15,384 nucleotides of DNA from JBBRWV01 sp038248985 (GTDB lineage: Bacteria; Planctomycetota; Phycisphaerae; WQYP01). The DNA is taken from positions 1-15,384 of the forward strand of contig JBBRWV010000091.1 of assembly GCA_038248985.1 (NCBI GenBank), given 5' to 3'. Positions 5,713-13,426 of the stretch are shown here, in pieces. Both the position numbers and the translations under genes were made by a program. The notes beneath the pieces were generated by a model. The model saw nothing but the letters and a program-made list of their open reading frames with translations, searched no databases and was not told the DNA's origin. Position 1 is the first letter of the stretch. Every line of letters starts with the position of its first letter.

Positions 5713-7728
5713 TCAGAAATGCCCGTCCAGATACCCCTTCCGCAACCGCGCCCGGATCCACATCGCCGAGAGATTCAGTACCACCACGATCGTAATCAAT
5801 AAAAGAGTCGTTGTATAAACCATCGACTTGGCCGCCTCCGAATTGGGACTCTGAAAACCCAAGTCATAAATGTGGAACCCCAAGTGCATAAACGACTGAT
5901 CCAGATGAACGAACGGAGGTCGCAAACTCACCGGCATGTCCTTCGCGTGCTTGATCACCCCCACCAGCATCAGCGGTGCAACTTCCCCCGCTCCGCGGGC
6001 AATTGCCAGAATCGCCCCCGTCATGACTCCCGGCATCGCGCGGGGCAAAACCACCCTCCATACGGTCTGCCATTTGGTGGCGCCGCATCCATAGCTCGCC
6101 TCACGCAAACTCTTTGGCACTGCCGCCAGCGCCTCCTCCGTCGCCACGATCACCACCGGCAGCGTCAGCAATGCCAGCGTTAGCGAGGCCCACACCAGCG
6201 CCGTCTTGCCAAACGTCGGATCCGGCAATCGCGCCCGAAAAAATCCTTCAAAGAATGGATTTGTCGCGACCAGTAGGATCACCAACCCGAGAAATAGAAC
6301 CCAACCGCCGATCGCCCCGTACCGAAATAGCATCTTCAACTTATAGTTCTGTTTTCGACTCGCAGCGAGCATCGCGACCGTCGAGGTGACCGCCAAAAAA
6401 CTCACCGCCAACGCAAATATCCCCAGCGTAATCCAGCGACCCGGCACCATCGGCGATGAAGGCCCGCCGTCCACAAACGATCCGACTCCATACACAAAGA
6501 ACCCGAATCCAAAAACCCCAAACACTATCGAAGGAACACCCGCCAGATTGTTCACGGTCACCCGAATGATCGAGACCAGGATCCCCTGCTTCGCATACTC
6601 CCTCAAATAGATCGCGGCAATCACGCCAATGGGCACAGCAATAATGACCATGATCATCGTCATCACCACGGTCCCGACGATCGCCGGCCATACCCCCCCT
6701 TCCATATTTGCTTCCCGTGGATCATCAAACAGATATTCTCTCCACCGGCTGAAATACACCCCCACCTTGTCTAAAAATACCAACTGATTCGCGGGGTACA
6801 TTCGCACAATCTGCCACGCCAACAACGGCACATCGCGCTTCGAGGGATTCGCGGGCAAAATGTGCCCCTCCGTCGTTTCAGTCTTGCCAACCGTGGTAAC
6901 CAGTACCACCCTCACCTCTGAAAGCTGCTCGTCCAGCGAACGCTTCTTCGCCATCAAAGCGTTCATCTCGCCATTCAGCCGCTCTTCTTCCGCCTCCAGC
7001 GATTTTTTCTTCGCCAAGTACTCTGACGATTTTTCCCCATGTTTCAGCGCCGTCTTCTTCAAGTCGAGGCGTATGCCGTCCATGGCATAGTTCAGTTCCC
7101 CCACATCCACCTTCAAGATATGCTCGCGTTCATCCACAAGCTGCTGAATCTTGGGCCGCACTTCCTGATACTTCGCCCACGCCTTTTCCGGCGTTTCAAA
7201 TCTTTCCTGACCAACCGTCAGCTCCTTCAAAATGCCGTAACCGACGCCCCACTCCAGTCGTTCCACCACCATCGCCCACTGTGGCTCTGACTTCTCCGCC
7301 ACCCACCGGTCATCCATCCACGTAAAATGTGTGTTCGATAGTTCGCTGTTGCCGGTCCGCCTCAAAACCCGTCGAATAGGCGTTGACTGATTCTCAGGGA
7401 TGTATTCTTCTTCCCGCGAATCCTCGCCCATATAGAACTTCTTTATTTCCTCTGTCGTTGTTACGAGCTTTCCGTCTGCACCCTTCTCTTTCTTTTCCTT
7501 CAGTTCCACATACTTAATCAGTGAAACTTCCCCCGGCCAGAACGTCGTGACACCGTTGTGCACAACGATGTACAAAAGTCCCAGGATCATTAATGCGGAC
7601 AGGGCCACCATCCCGCCGCACAACCAAACGGCTGGCTCTCCCTGGCCGAGCAATGGATGCCGCTGCAGGCGCACCTTACTTTTCGTCGTGCCCACTGGTT
7701 CCGGAGGAGTGATCATCGAATCAGACAT
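5713..7728 (-). CDS. pstA: Phosphate ABC transporter permease PstA with large extracytoplasmic insertion
   Basis: Inner-membrane permease subunit of the high-affinity phosphate importer. At 671 residues it is more than twice the usual 280-300. A first membrane helix lies at about 35-58. Then comes an insertion of roughly 285 residues including a charged coiled-coil stretch (about 190-270, with KKKSLEAEEERLNGEMNAL). The conserved permease core starts near 347 (WPAIVGTVVMTMIMVIIAVPIG) and has about five more helices. The EAA loop that contacts the ATPase is at 531-562 (EEALAAVPKSLREASYGCGA then TKWQTVWRVVLP). The ATG at 7728 lies 10 bases after the pstC stop, whose TGAGG doubles as the ribosome site, so the two are co-translated. 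No pstB follows. Long-insertion PstA proteins are known in some bacteria; the role of the insertion is not. Confidence 0.92.
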   Translation of the reverse strand: MSDSMITPPEPVGTTKSKVRLQRHPLLGQGEPAVWLCGGMVALSALMILGLLYIVVHNGVTTFWPGEVSLIKYVELKEKKEKGADGKLVTTTEEIKKFYMGEDSREEEYIPENQSTPIRRVLRRTGNSELSNTHFTWMDDRWVAEKSEPQWAMVVERLEWGVGYGILKELTVGQERFETPEKAWAKYQEVRPKIQQLVDEREHILKVDVGELNYAMDGIRLDLKKTALKHGEKSSEYLAKKKSLEAEEERLNGEMNALMAKKRSLDEQLSEVRVVLVTTVGKTETTEGHILPANPSKRDVPLLAWQIVRMYPANQLVFLDKVGVYFSRWREYLFDDPREANMEGGVWPAIVGTVVMTMIMVIIAVPIGVIAAIYLREYAKQGILVSIIRVTVNNLAGVPSIVFGVFGFGFFVYGVGSFVDGGPSSPMVPGRWITLGIFALAVSFLAVTSTVAMLAASRKQNYKLKMLFRYGAIGGWVLFLGLVILLVATNPFFEGFFRARLPDPTFGKTALVWASLTLALLTLPVVIVATEEALAAVPKSLREASYGCGATKWQTVWRVVLPRAMPGVMTGAILAIARGAGEVAPLMLVGVIKHAKDMPVSLRPPFVHLDQSFMHLGFHIYDLGFQSPNSEAAKSMVYTTTLLLITIVVVLNLSAMWIRARLRKGYLDGHF

Positions 7729-7738
7729 ACACGCAACC

Positions 7739-10456
7739 TCACATATTCGCCGCGCGTTTGCGGAATCGCACGCGAATGACTTCGGCGGCCGTATTCACAG
7801 CAAACGTAATCGCAAACAAAATCAGGCCGGAAAAAAACAACACGCGATAGTGAGTGCTGCCCTGGGGCGCTTCCGGCAACTCGGTGGCAATGTTGGCCGA
7901 TAACGCCGATAGACCATTGAACAAATTGAATTCCAAAATAGGCGTGCGGCCCGACATCATTAGCACGATCATGGTCTCACCAACAGCCCGCCCGAATCCG
8001 ATCATACATGCCGCGAATATTCCCGAAGTGGCCACGGGCAGCAGGATTGAAATCGTGGTCTGCCAACGTGTAGCACCGAGCCCCAGCGATGCCGAACGCA
8101 GAGCATTGGGCACGCGCGAAAGCGCATCCTCTGATACCGTATAGATGATCGGTATGATCGCAAACCCCATGAAGAGCCCCACCAGAAGTGTATTACGCTG
8201 CTGATACGACCCGATGGGTGAAAAATCCATATACAAGCCATCACTGTTGAAACCCGGACTGCGAATATCGTAGCCCAACATCGACATGACCAGCCCAATC
8301 CCCCATGAGACACCCAACGCCAAAATCACCAGGGCCACAAAACGCCCGAGTTCAAAAAGTCCGATACGTATTTCCGCCGTGCCCCCACGCAGAAAACTCA
8401 GTCGCTCGCGGATGTATTTCGTGTAGCAATACGAGAGCCCGATCATCACGGGCGGCGTGAGGATCAGCAGCCAGCCCGATGCCGGGTTGCCGCGCCCCCC
8501 AAGCCATTGTTTGAAATCGCCGCCAAAAAAGACCTTCTCAAAAATTCCACTAAGTCCGAGAGTGACGACAATCGTCAACAGCGCTCCCAACACCAGGATG
8601 CCAGACTTGGTCCAGGGAGGTGCCGCCGACCGAGTCCTGTCGGGCAGCAGTTGCCAGAGATACCCCAGCAACAGCAGTGCAAGCGGAATCGTGTAAACCA
8701 ACAACACCACCCCCGCAATCGACCCCTGCACCAGAGGCGCAAATACCAGCGCCCCGATAAAGCCCAGCACCACCGAGGGCAAACTCGCCATTAACTCGAT
8801 CAATGGCTTTACTACCGTGCGAATTCGCGGCTCCATAAATTCCGATGAATAAATGGCCGCCATGATCGCCACCGGAACACCAAACAACATCGAGTAAAAC
8901 GTCGCCTTCAATGTGCCGAAAATCAGCGGCCAGAGCCCGATCTTCATCTCTGAATCATCCGTACCCGATGAACTCTGCCACACATGATCCGCCTTGGCAT
9001 ACCCCTCGTAATGCAAGGGCATAAACATCTGCCGCATCGAGCCTTCCGGATGCGGATTGGCCAACGCAAATTTGCTCAGGAGTCCCCGACTATCCAGCGC
9101 CAAAATCTCGTCATTTTTCGGTGAAAACGCCACCGATCGCACAGCCACCGCGGTGCCGCCAGTGCTGGTAGTAACCTTCGCATCCGTCGTATCGCTCGTC
9201 ATGTGGCGCAAATATACATTTCCCTGGTCATCTCCGGTTACAAACTGTCGATCGCGCATGGACGTATTCACCGCCGTCACGCCACCCGGCATTGGCAAAA
9301 AGGAGTGCGCTCGGATCAGATTCTCACGATCCGAGGTGGTGGAGTTCGGAATCGTTGCCGGAAACCAACCCGTGACATTGCCAAAACTATCCCCCACAAT
9401 CAATGTCACACCTCCCAGCACCAGCTCCACTTTCGTCAGTTCGGCCTGCTCTTGTCCCGCCTTCGCGAAGTTCGCCGAATTCTGTTCCAAAACGTTCAAC
9501 TGCTCTGCGATCACGGGGCTTGCGGTGTCGCGTAGATCCAGGCGTAATAGATCACCATTTTTATAAACCACATATCCCATCTTCCCCGCCGACGCCACCA
9601 ACACCGCCAGCGGCTTCAGTGACTTGAGGTTCTCGGGCAGGGGAATTTCCACACTCGATGTACGCCACCTGACTCCCCGCTTCAGGCTCTCCAAGAATAG
9701 AAGCGTTCCAGGGGATCGAAGTTCCAAAAACTGCATTGCACTCTCGTCCCCGTGAAAATCCGCCAGCATCACCGGTGAATCCGGAACATCCTTCGCCTTC
9801 ACTACATCCCCCAGTTCCACATTCAATTTCACCGTGCTGAACTGCTCCCCCACCGTCCGCTGTATCACATGATCGTCCGCGACCACCGTGTCCCCCGGCT
9901 TCATCTTGCGCATTTCCTCCGGGGCATCCTCTGCATTGATATACGATATGTCGGTCGTCACTCGCCCCGTCCGCACACCTCCATCGCTGTATCCCACAAG
10001 CAGGTTTCCACCGTGCAGACGGACAAAAGTTGATTTGACTCCGTCGGTCGTCTCGACATCACCGGTCGCCAACAGCTTTCCGGTCTCCAGGTGATACCGC
10101 GACCACCTCCCATTCGCATCAATCTTCAAGATGTTCATGAGGTATTCGTCGGTGACGATCGCCGCCGTTTCGGATGTCAACGGCTGGGTCCCGGCATTTC
10201 CTGACGGCTCCACAACACTCACCGTTCCCTTTTTCTCCACCGTGGCCGGCGCAAAAAGCGGATACGTCGTCAAGGTCAAATAGACAATCATCAATGCAAA
10301 TGCCCCCACCACCCCCCACGCACCGCACGTAATGACCAAGGTCATCACGCCATCCACCGCACGCGCCTGCCAACTGGTGCTCCGGCGACGAACCTTCGTT
10401 CGCCCCTCTGCAATCCATTCCTTCGATTCGTTCGGCGGCGTTTCGATAAGACTCAT
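7739..10456 (-). CDS. pstC: Phosphate ABC transporter permease PstC with propeller-like periplasmic insertion
   Basis: Partner permease of PstA. The start is ATG at 10456 behind TGAGG, giving 905 residues against about 320 in typical PstC; a longer frame to 10513 has no good ribosome site and runs into the intergenic hairpin. The first membrane helix is at about 42-64. Residues about 70-505 are an extracytoplasmic insertion with repeated short beta-type segments, such as TGDDQGNVYLRHMT (407-420) and VAFSPKNDEILALDSRGLLSKF (442-463), which look like WD40-type blades. The permease core begins near 507 (GLWPLIFGTLKATFYSMLFG), and the EAA loop is at 776-807 (EDALSRVPNALRSASLGLGA then TRWQTTISILLP). 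A further soluble loop of about 60 residues interrupts the core near 725-760. The gene lies between pstS and pstA. Permease identity is sure; the propeller fold is an inference. Confidence 0.92.
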   Translation of the reverse strand: MSLIETPPNESKEWIAEGRTKVRRRSTSWQARAVDGVMTLVITCGAWGVVGAFALMIVYLTLTTYPLFAPATVEKKGTVSVVEPSGNAGTQPLTSETAAIVTDEYLMNILKIDANGRWSRYHLETGKLLATGDVETTDGVKSTFVRLHGGNLLVGYSDGGVRTGRVTTDISYINAEDAPEEMRKMKPGDTVVADDHVIQRTVGEQFSTVKLNVELGDVVKAKDVPDSPVMLADFHGDESAMQFLELRSPGTLLFLESLKRGVRWRTSSVEIPLPENLKSLKPLAVLVASAGKMGYVVYKNGDLLRLDLRDTASPVIAEQLNVLEQNSANFAKAGQEQAELTKVELVLGGVTLIVGDSFGNVTGWFPATIPNSTTSDRENLIRAHSFLPMPGGVTAVNTSMRDRQFVTGDDQGNVYLRHMTSDTTDAKVTTSTGGTAVAVRSVAFSPKNDEILALDSRGLLSKFALANPHPEGSMRQMFMPLHYEGYAKADHVWQSSSGTDDSEMKIGLWPLIFGTLKATFYSMLFGVPVAIMAAIYSSEFMEPRIRTVVKPLIELMASLPSVVLGFIGALVFAPLVQGSIAGVVLLVYTIPLALLLLGYLWQLLPDRTRSAAPPWTKSGILVLGALLTIVVTLGLSGIFEKVFFGGDFKQWLGGRGNPASGWLLILTPPVMIGLSYCYTKYIRERLSFLRGGTAEIRIGLFELGRFVALVILALGVSWGIGLVMSMLGYDIRSPGFNSDGLYMDFSPIGSYQQRNTLLVGLFMGFAIIPIIYTVSEDALSRVPNALRSASLGLGATRWQTTISILLPVATSGIFAACMIGFGRAVGETMIVLMMSGRTPILEFNLFNGLSALSANIATELPEAPQGSTHYRVLFFSGLILFAITFAVNTAAEVIRVRFRKRAANM

Positions 10457-10479
10457 CCCAAACCTCAGTGAACACAACA

Positions 10480-10508
10480 AGCGCCGGGGGATTTCTTCCC
10501 CCGGCGCT
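10480..10508 (-). terminator. Strong hairpin between pstS and pstC (attenuator or mRNA-stabilising stem)
   Basis: AGCGCCGGGGGA (10480-10491) and TCCCCCGGCGCT (10497-10508) form a perfect 12-bp stem with a 5-nt loop. In transcript direction (minus) it follows the pstS stop by about 40 bases and is trailed by TTGTTGTGTTC, a broken T-run. It should cut or slow read-through, or protect the pstS message, so that binding protein exceeds permease. Confidence 0.72.
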
Positions 10509-10548
10509 CGCACTCAATTTCCAGCGTGCCCGGTTGCGCTGCCATACC

Positions 10549-11517
10549 TTATTTGATGCTCGCGGCCTTCAAGTTCTCCGCGGCAATATCCTTCGTGAGC
10601 GGGAAATACCCGTCCTTGACCACCACTTGTTGTCCCTGCTGCGACAACACCAATTTGAGGAACTCACGCACGATCGGCGATGGCTCGCTCCCCGGCTTAA
10701 CGTTCACGTACACAAACAGGTAGCGGCTCAGCGGATAGTCCCCCGAGTATGCATTCTCCGAATTCGCGGCAACGGGCGTATCCTTGGCCTTCAGGGCCAG
10801 TGGCAACGCATGCACATCCGCCGTGACATACCCGATGCCCGAGTAACCAATTCCATACTTGTCAGTCGCCACGGCCTGGACCACCGCCGACGATCCCGGC
10901 TGTTCCTTTACCGACGATTTGAAGTCCTTTTTCGACAATGCGTGTTCCTTGAAATACCCATACGTTCCGGAAGCGGAATTTCGGCCATACAGCGAAACCG
11001 GCTTGTCTTTCCAGTCACCCTCGGCACCAAGATCCCCCCACTTCAAATCCTCGCCGGCAACCGAAAACGCCTTCTGTACCTGCTCCATCGTCAGGCCCTT
11101 GATTGGATTGTCCTTATGGACGAATACCGCCAGCGCATCCACCGCCACGGCAACCTTCGTCGGCGCGTATCCAAACTTCTTCTTAAAATCGTCGATTTCC
11201 GTGCTCTTCATTTCACGCGACATCGGGCCCAACTGGGCCGCACCCGAAATCAACGCCGGCGGAGCGGTGGTGGAACCCTTCCCCTCAATCTCGATGGTTA
11301 CGTTCGGATACTGCTTCTGAAATTCCTCCGCCCACAGCGTCATCAGATTGTTGAGCGTGTCGGATCCCACCGACTTGATGGAACCACTAACACCCGTGGC
11401 CGGTTTGTACTCCGGCAAGCCTTTGTCCACGTCTACCGCGCTGGCGCTCAGTGCCGGCGCGATGGCGAGCATCGCCACCGCCAGTCCGCGAACGAGTTTC
11501 TTACCAAGGTTCTTCAT
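10549..11517 (-). CDS. pstS: Phosphate-binding periplasmic protein PstS
   Basis: A soluble binding protein delivering phosphate to PstC/PstA. At 322 residues it has the normal length. Residues 1-27 are a signal peptide (MKNLGKKLVRGLAVAMLAIAP..., ALSASA cleavage). The mature protein shows the family fold: SVGSDTLNNLMTLWAEEF (49-66), a ligand-loop region EIEGKGSTTAPPALISG, then MSREMKSTEI and YGRNSASGTYGYFKEHAL, the second phosphate-contact segment, and IGYSGIGYV. ATG at 11517 is preceded by GGAGAAG at good spacing. It is first in the pstS-pstC-pstA unit. The upstream 240 bases contain no clear match to the enterobacterial Pho box, so control by PhoB is not shown by the sequence. Confidence 0.95.
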   Translation of the reverse strand: MKNLGKKLVRGLAVAMLAIAPALSASAVDVDKGLPEYKPATGVSGSIKSVGSDTLNNLMTLWAEEFQKQYPNVTIEIEGKGSTTAPPALISGAAQLGPMSREMKSTEIDDFKKKFGYAPTKVAVAVDALAVFVHKDNPIKGLTMEQVQKAFSVAGEDLKWGDLGAEGDWKDKPVSLYGRNSASGTYGYFKEHALSKKDFKSSVKEQPGSSAVVQAVATDKYGIGYSGIGYVTADVHALPLALKAKDTPVAANSENAYSGDYPLSRYLFVYVNVKPGSEPSPIVREFLKLVLSQQGQQVVVKDGYFPLTKDIAAENLKAASIK

Positions 11518-11758
11518 GATTCTTCTCCAAAGTTTGATGTGCGAATATTCCTACGAACAACATTGCCAAACCCTACCCCCTCATCAATAAGGTTTCGTTA
11601 AGGGTCCACTAAGCCCACAACAATGAAAAGAGTGCAAACTCTCATAAAACTCAACCTTTCTTCATGCAATCTTAACTTTTTATGGATACCGTCGTCCCTC
11701 CATCTGACCCCGCAGATGGCGTTATGCCAATCACCCCTTTCACTTACAGGAGTAAACC
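11518..11758. promoter_or_regulatory. Divergent regulatory region between pstS and the lipoprotein gene
   Basis: Two perfect inverted repeats are seen: AGAGT-GCAA-ACTCT (11629-11642) and CCATCTG-N6-CAGATGG (11700-11719). The first lies about 110 bases upstream of pstS and could be an operator. The second lies about 40 bases before the lipoprotein ATG, likely in its leader. No clear -35/-10 pair and no Pho box of known consensus was found. Confidence 0.4.
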
Positions 11759-12067
11759 ATGAAAAAGCTGCTGTTGTCCCTCCTCCTTGTCCTGGCTATC
11801 CCCGGGTGCCAGATTGATCCGGAAATAAAAAAGGCAACCGCTGGGTATACTGAGGCCGAACACAAAGGCCGCATCTACGTGCTCGCGTCCCCCGAGTCCG
11901 CGGAAAACTTCGCCAAGGGCATGGAGCCCCAACTCACCATCACGAAGATCGGATATGGACCTGGAAAGAAAACCGTCATCTTTGAGGTGGACAAAGCCGG
12001 AAACGAGTACTGGCGTATCCAGGAATTCAATCGACGCCACGGAAAACCCAGCGACATTCTTTGGTAA
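11759..12067 (+). CDS. Small predicted lipoprotein, unknown function
   Basis: A 102-residue protein starting at ATG after AGGAG at good spacing. MKKLLLSLLLVLAIPGC is a lipoprotein signal, with Cys17 as the lipidated residue (lipobox AIPGC, with a slightly unusual Pro at -2). The mature part of about 85 residues contains HKGRIYVLASPESAENFAKG (about 35-54), which recalls the pattern 'G-x-Y-x-F-x-S-x-E-x-x-x-x-F' of YHS-type small domains. It then has ITKIGYGPGKKTVIFEVD, a likely beta hairpin, and YWRIQEFNRRHG. There are no further cysteines. It is divergent from pstS and ends at its own terminator, so it is a single-gene transcript. Resemblance to YHS domains is weak; the function is unknown. 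Confidence 0.78.
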   Translation: MKKLLLSLLLVLAIPGCQIDPEIKKATAGYTEAEHKGRIYVLASPESAENFAKGMEPQLTITKIGYGPGKKTVIFEVDKAGNEYWRIQEFNRRHGKPSDILW

Positions 12068-12099
12068 GAAGCATCCCCCGCTGCGCAGAAACCAGAAGG

Positions 12100-12135
12100 C
12101 GAGGCAGTTCACGCGAACTACCTCGTTCTTTTTTT
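12100..12135 (+). terminator. Rho-independent terminator of the lipoprotein gene
   Basis: CGAGGCAGTTC (12100-12110) pairs with GAACTACCTCG (12115-12125), with one C/A mismatch and a 4-nt loop, followed by TTCTTTTTTT (12126-12135). It lies 33 bases after the stop codon. Confidence 0.88.
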
Positions 12136-12177
12136 GCGTGCTACGTATGGCTGGTAAGTCGTAGCCAGATGGCCGTG

Positions 12178-12201
12178 CAATGTGGAGCAGTCTCCACATT
12201 G
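12178..12201. promoter_or_regulatory. 24-nt perfect palindrome, probable operator
   Basis: CAATGTGGAG (12178-12187) and CTCCACATTG (12192-12201) are exact reverse complements around CAGT. No T-run follows, so it is not a terminator. It sits three bases before a promoter-like -35 at 12205, the usual place for an activator or repressor site acting on the gene at 12354. Confidence 0.5.
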
Positions 12202-12204
12202 GTC

Positions 12205-12231
12205 TTGACGTGAATCCACAGCCCCTACAAT
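12205..12231 (+). promoter_or_regulatory. Promoter-like sequence for the 110-residue protein gene
   Basis: TTGACG (12205-12210) and TACAAT (12226-12231) match sigma-70 boxes well, but the spacer of 15 bases is shorter than the usual 17, which often marks an activator-dependent promoter. The leader to the ATG at 12354 would be about 115 bases. Confidence 0.42.
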
Positions 12232-12353
12232 CACTACCACCCTCCCACCGACACGACGCTCATAAGTGCCTGCAATTTATAACGTTACAGACCCTGCTAA
12301 AATTTTCCGCCGACGCGCCTCGCTTTTGCATTAGCACCCGCAGGAGGTGCTTC

Positions 12354-12686
12354 ATGCAAGCGGGTAACATCGGCAATGCTCTGACCAGCATGGGAAATGC
12401 CATGCTCGGTTTCGCGATCTTCGACATGTGGCAGTCGAGCATCAAGAAGGCGGGCAAGGGACACAAGACCGAAGGCAGCCCCCTCCTCGCAGCGGCGTCG
12501 GCCGCATTTGAATCCTATATTCAAACCGCTGAAGTTCAGAATGCCGCCATGATCATGGGCGTCACCCAGACCGCCCTCACACCCAAAACATCCGTCGCCT
12601 ATGGCCTCAATGCCGCCGGCTCCGGCACCAGCCCCATCACCGTCCAAGACATGGCCCCCTTCCTGGCCTTGAACATCATGGCCTGA
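12354..12686 (+). CDS. Unrecognised 110-residue Ala/Met-rich protein
   Basis: The start at 12354 is fixed by a near-perfect ribosome site AGGAGGT six bases upstream; the frame is open to 12180 but without any start signal. The protein begins MQAGNIGNALTSMGNAMLGF and has a short hydrophobic stretch (about 8-22) too polar for a sure membrane helix. A lysine patch follows (SSIKKAGKGHK, about 28-38), then an Ala-rich helical segment (LLAAASAAFESYIQTAEVQNAAMIMGVTQ, about 44-72). The C-terminal part (TPKTSVAYGLNAAGSGTSPITV) contains Gly and Ser turns. There is no signal peptide, cysteine or known motif. A palindrome and a promoter-like sequence precede it; no terminator was found before the convergent gene that ends at 12746. 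Translation looks strong; function unknown. Confidence 0.7.
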   Translation: MQAGNIGNALTSMGNAMLGFAIFDMWQSSIKKAGKGHKTEGSPLLAAASAAFESYIQTAEVQNAAMIMGVTQTALTPKTSVAYGLNAAGSGTSPITVQDMAPFLALNIMA

Positions 12687-12745
12687 TCTCCCAATCTCCG
12701 AACTGCTCCCCAGTAAATGCTCAACTGACCTTGCGCAATTTAGAT

Positions 12746-13411
12746 TCAAAAAAGCACTTCGAGCCCCCGCTCGATACGTCTGTTGCGCATATCGTTGAAA
12801 TACTGCTGCGCTGCCGCACGATCTTCCGGCAAGCCATTGCGCATCGATTCTTCCATCGCCTGACCAATGTGTCGCTGGATTTGTGCCGCCGACGGACGCT
12901 TGGATTCTTCTGCAGCCTTGCGTCCCAAAAGCACGTCCGCCGCAGCCTTCATCTTACGAATATTTCCATACGCTTCCTGCTCGTCGATTCGCTTATCAAG
13001 CATCTCTTTGCGCTGCTGACCATCAGCCTTTACGTACTCCTGAAACTGTTTATGCCAGTAGGCCTGCATCACCTGGCGCGCGTTGACCACCAGCGGACTA
13101 TTCTGATCCTGCTCAAACATTTTTCGCCCAGCGTTCATTAACGCCAAACGCTCCCCCGAGGGCATCGCTTCCACATGTTTCTTGAGCTTTTCAAAAAGCC
13201 TTAGCTTTTGCTCCATGGACGCCCCCTCCAGTTTGAGATCGATCACCAGTTGCTGAACTTTCGCGGCGTCATAACCCGTCAGGTCAAGCCTCAACGCATC
13301 CTCGACATTGGTCTGCAATGGCCAATTGCGATAAACCGCATAGGCCGCGCCGCTCGCCAACAACATCACCAAACCCACCGCGCCAATTCTATTTTTCACT
13401 CGCTCGGTCAT
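12746..13411 (-). CDS. Membrane-anchored, helix-rich protein of unknown function
   Basis: With ATG at 13411 (GGAG six bases upstream) the protein has 221 residues; a GTG at 13423 is possible but lies inside the ribosome site. One N-terminal membrane helix (about 9-27, IGAVGLVMLLASGAAYAVY) leaves the rest most likely outside the inner membrane. The remainder is highly charged and almost wholly helical by composition (for example QKLRLFEKLKKHVEAM, QFQEYVKADGQQRKEMLDKR), rich in Gln, Lys and Glu, and without cysteine. No domain is recognised. It starts 15 bases after the stop of the pseudopilin gene, so the two are one transcription unit. A role in the pilus or secretion machinery is suggested only by this linkage. 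A 5-bp GC stem with a nearby six-T run at its very end may weakly terminate the transcript. Confidence 0.8.
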   Translation of the reverse strand: MTERVKNRIGAVGLVMLLASGAAYAVYRNWPLQTNVEDALRLDLTGYDAAKVQQLVIDLKLEGASMEQKLRLFEKLKKHVEAMPSGERLALMNAGRKMFEQDQNSPLVVNARQVMQAYWHKQFQEYVKADGQQRKEMLDKRIDEQEAYGNIRKMKAAADVLLGRKAAEESKRPSAAQIQRHIGQAMEESMRNGLPEDRAAAQQYFNDMRNRRIERGLEVLF

Positions 13412-13426
13412 CGGGTACTCCACCTC

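Noticed and set aside
4763..5761. Minus-strand frame of 332 codons opposite rpsD
   Set aside because: Complete shadow of the certain rpsD gene; it also crosses the terminator at 5638-5673.
11518..11758. Pho box upstream of pstS
   Set aside because: TTAACG and similar AT-rich pieces are present, but no paired repeats with the spacing of a known Pho box could be aligned, so no site is called.
12297..12749. Minus-strand frame of 150 codons opposite the 110-residue protein
   Set aside because: Gly/Ala/His-rich product of shadow type, no ribosome site, while the plus-strand frame has a near-perfect one.
12748..12774. Terminator at the end of the helical membrane protein gene (TCGAG/CTCGA stem and six T on the minus strand)
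   Set aside because: Stem only 5 bp and separated from the T-run by 5 bases, inside the coding end; too weak to list as a feature.
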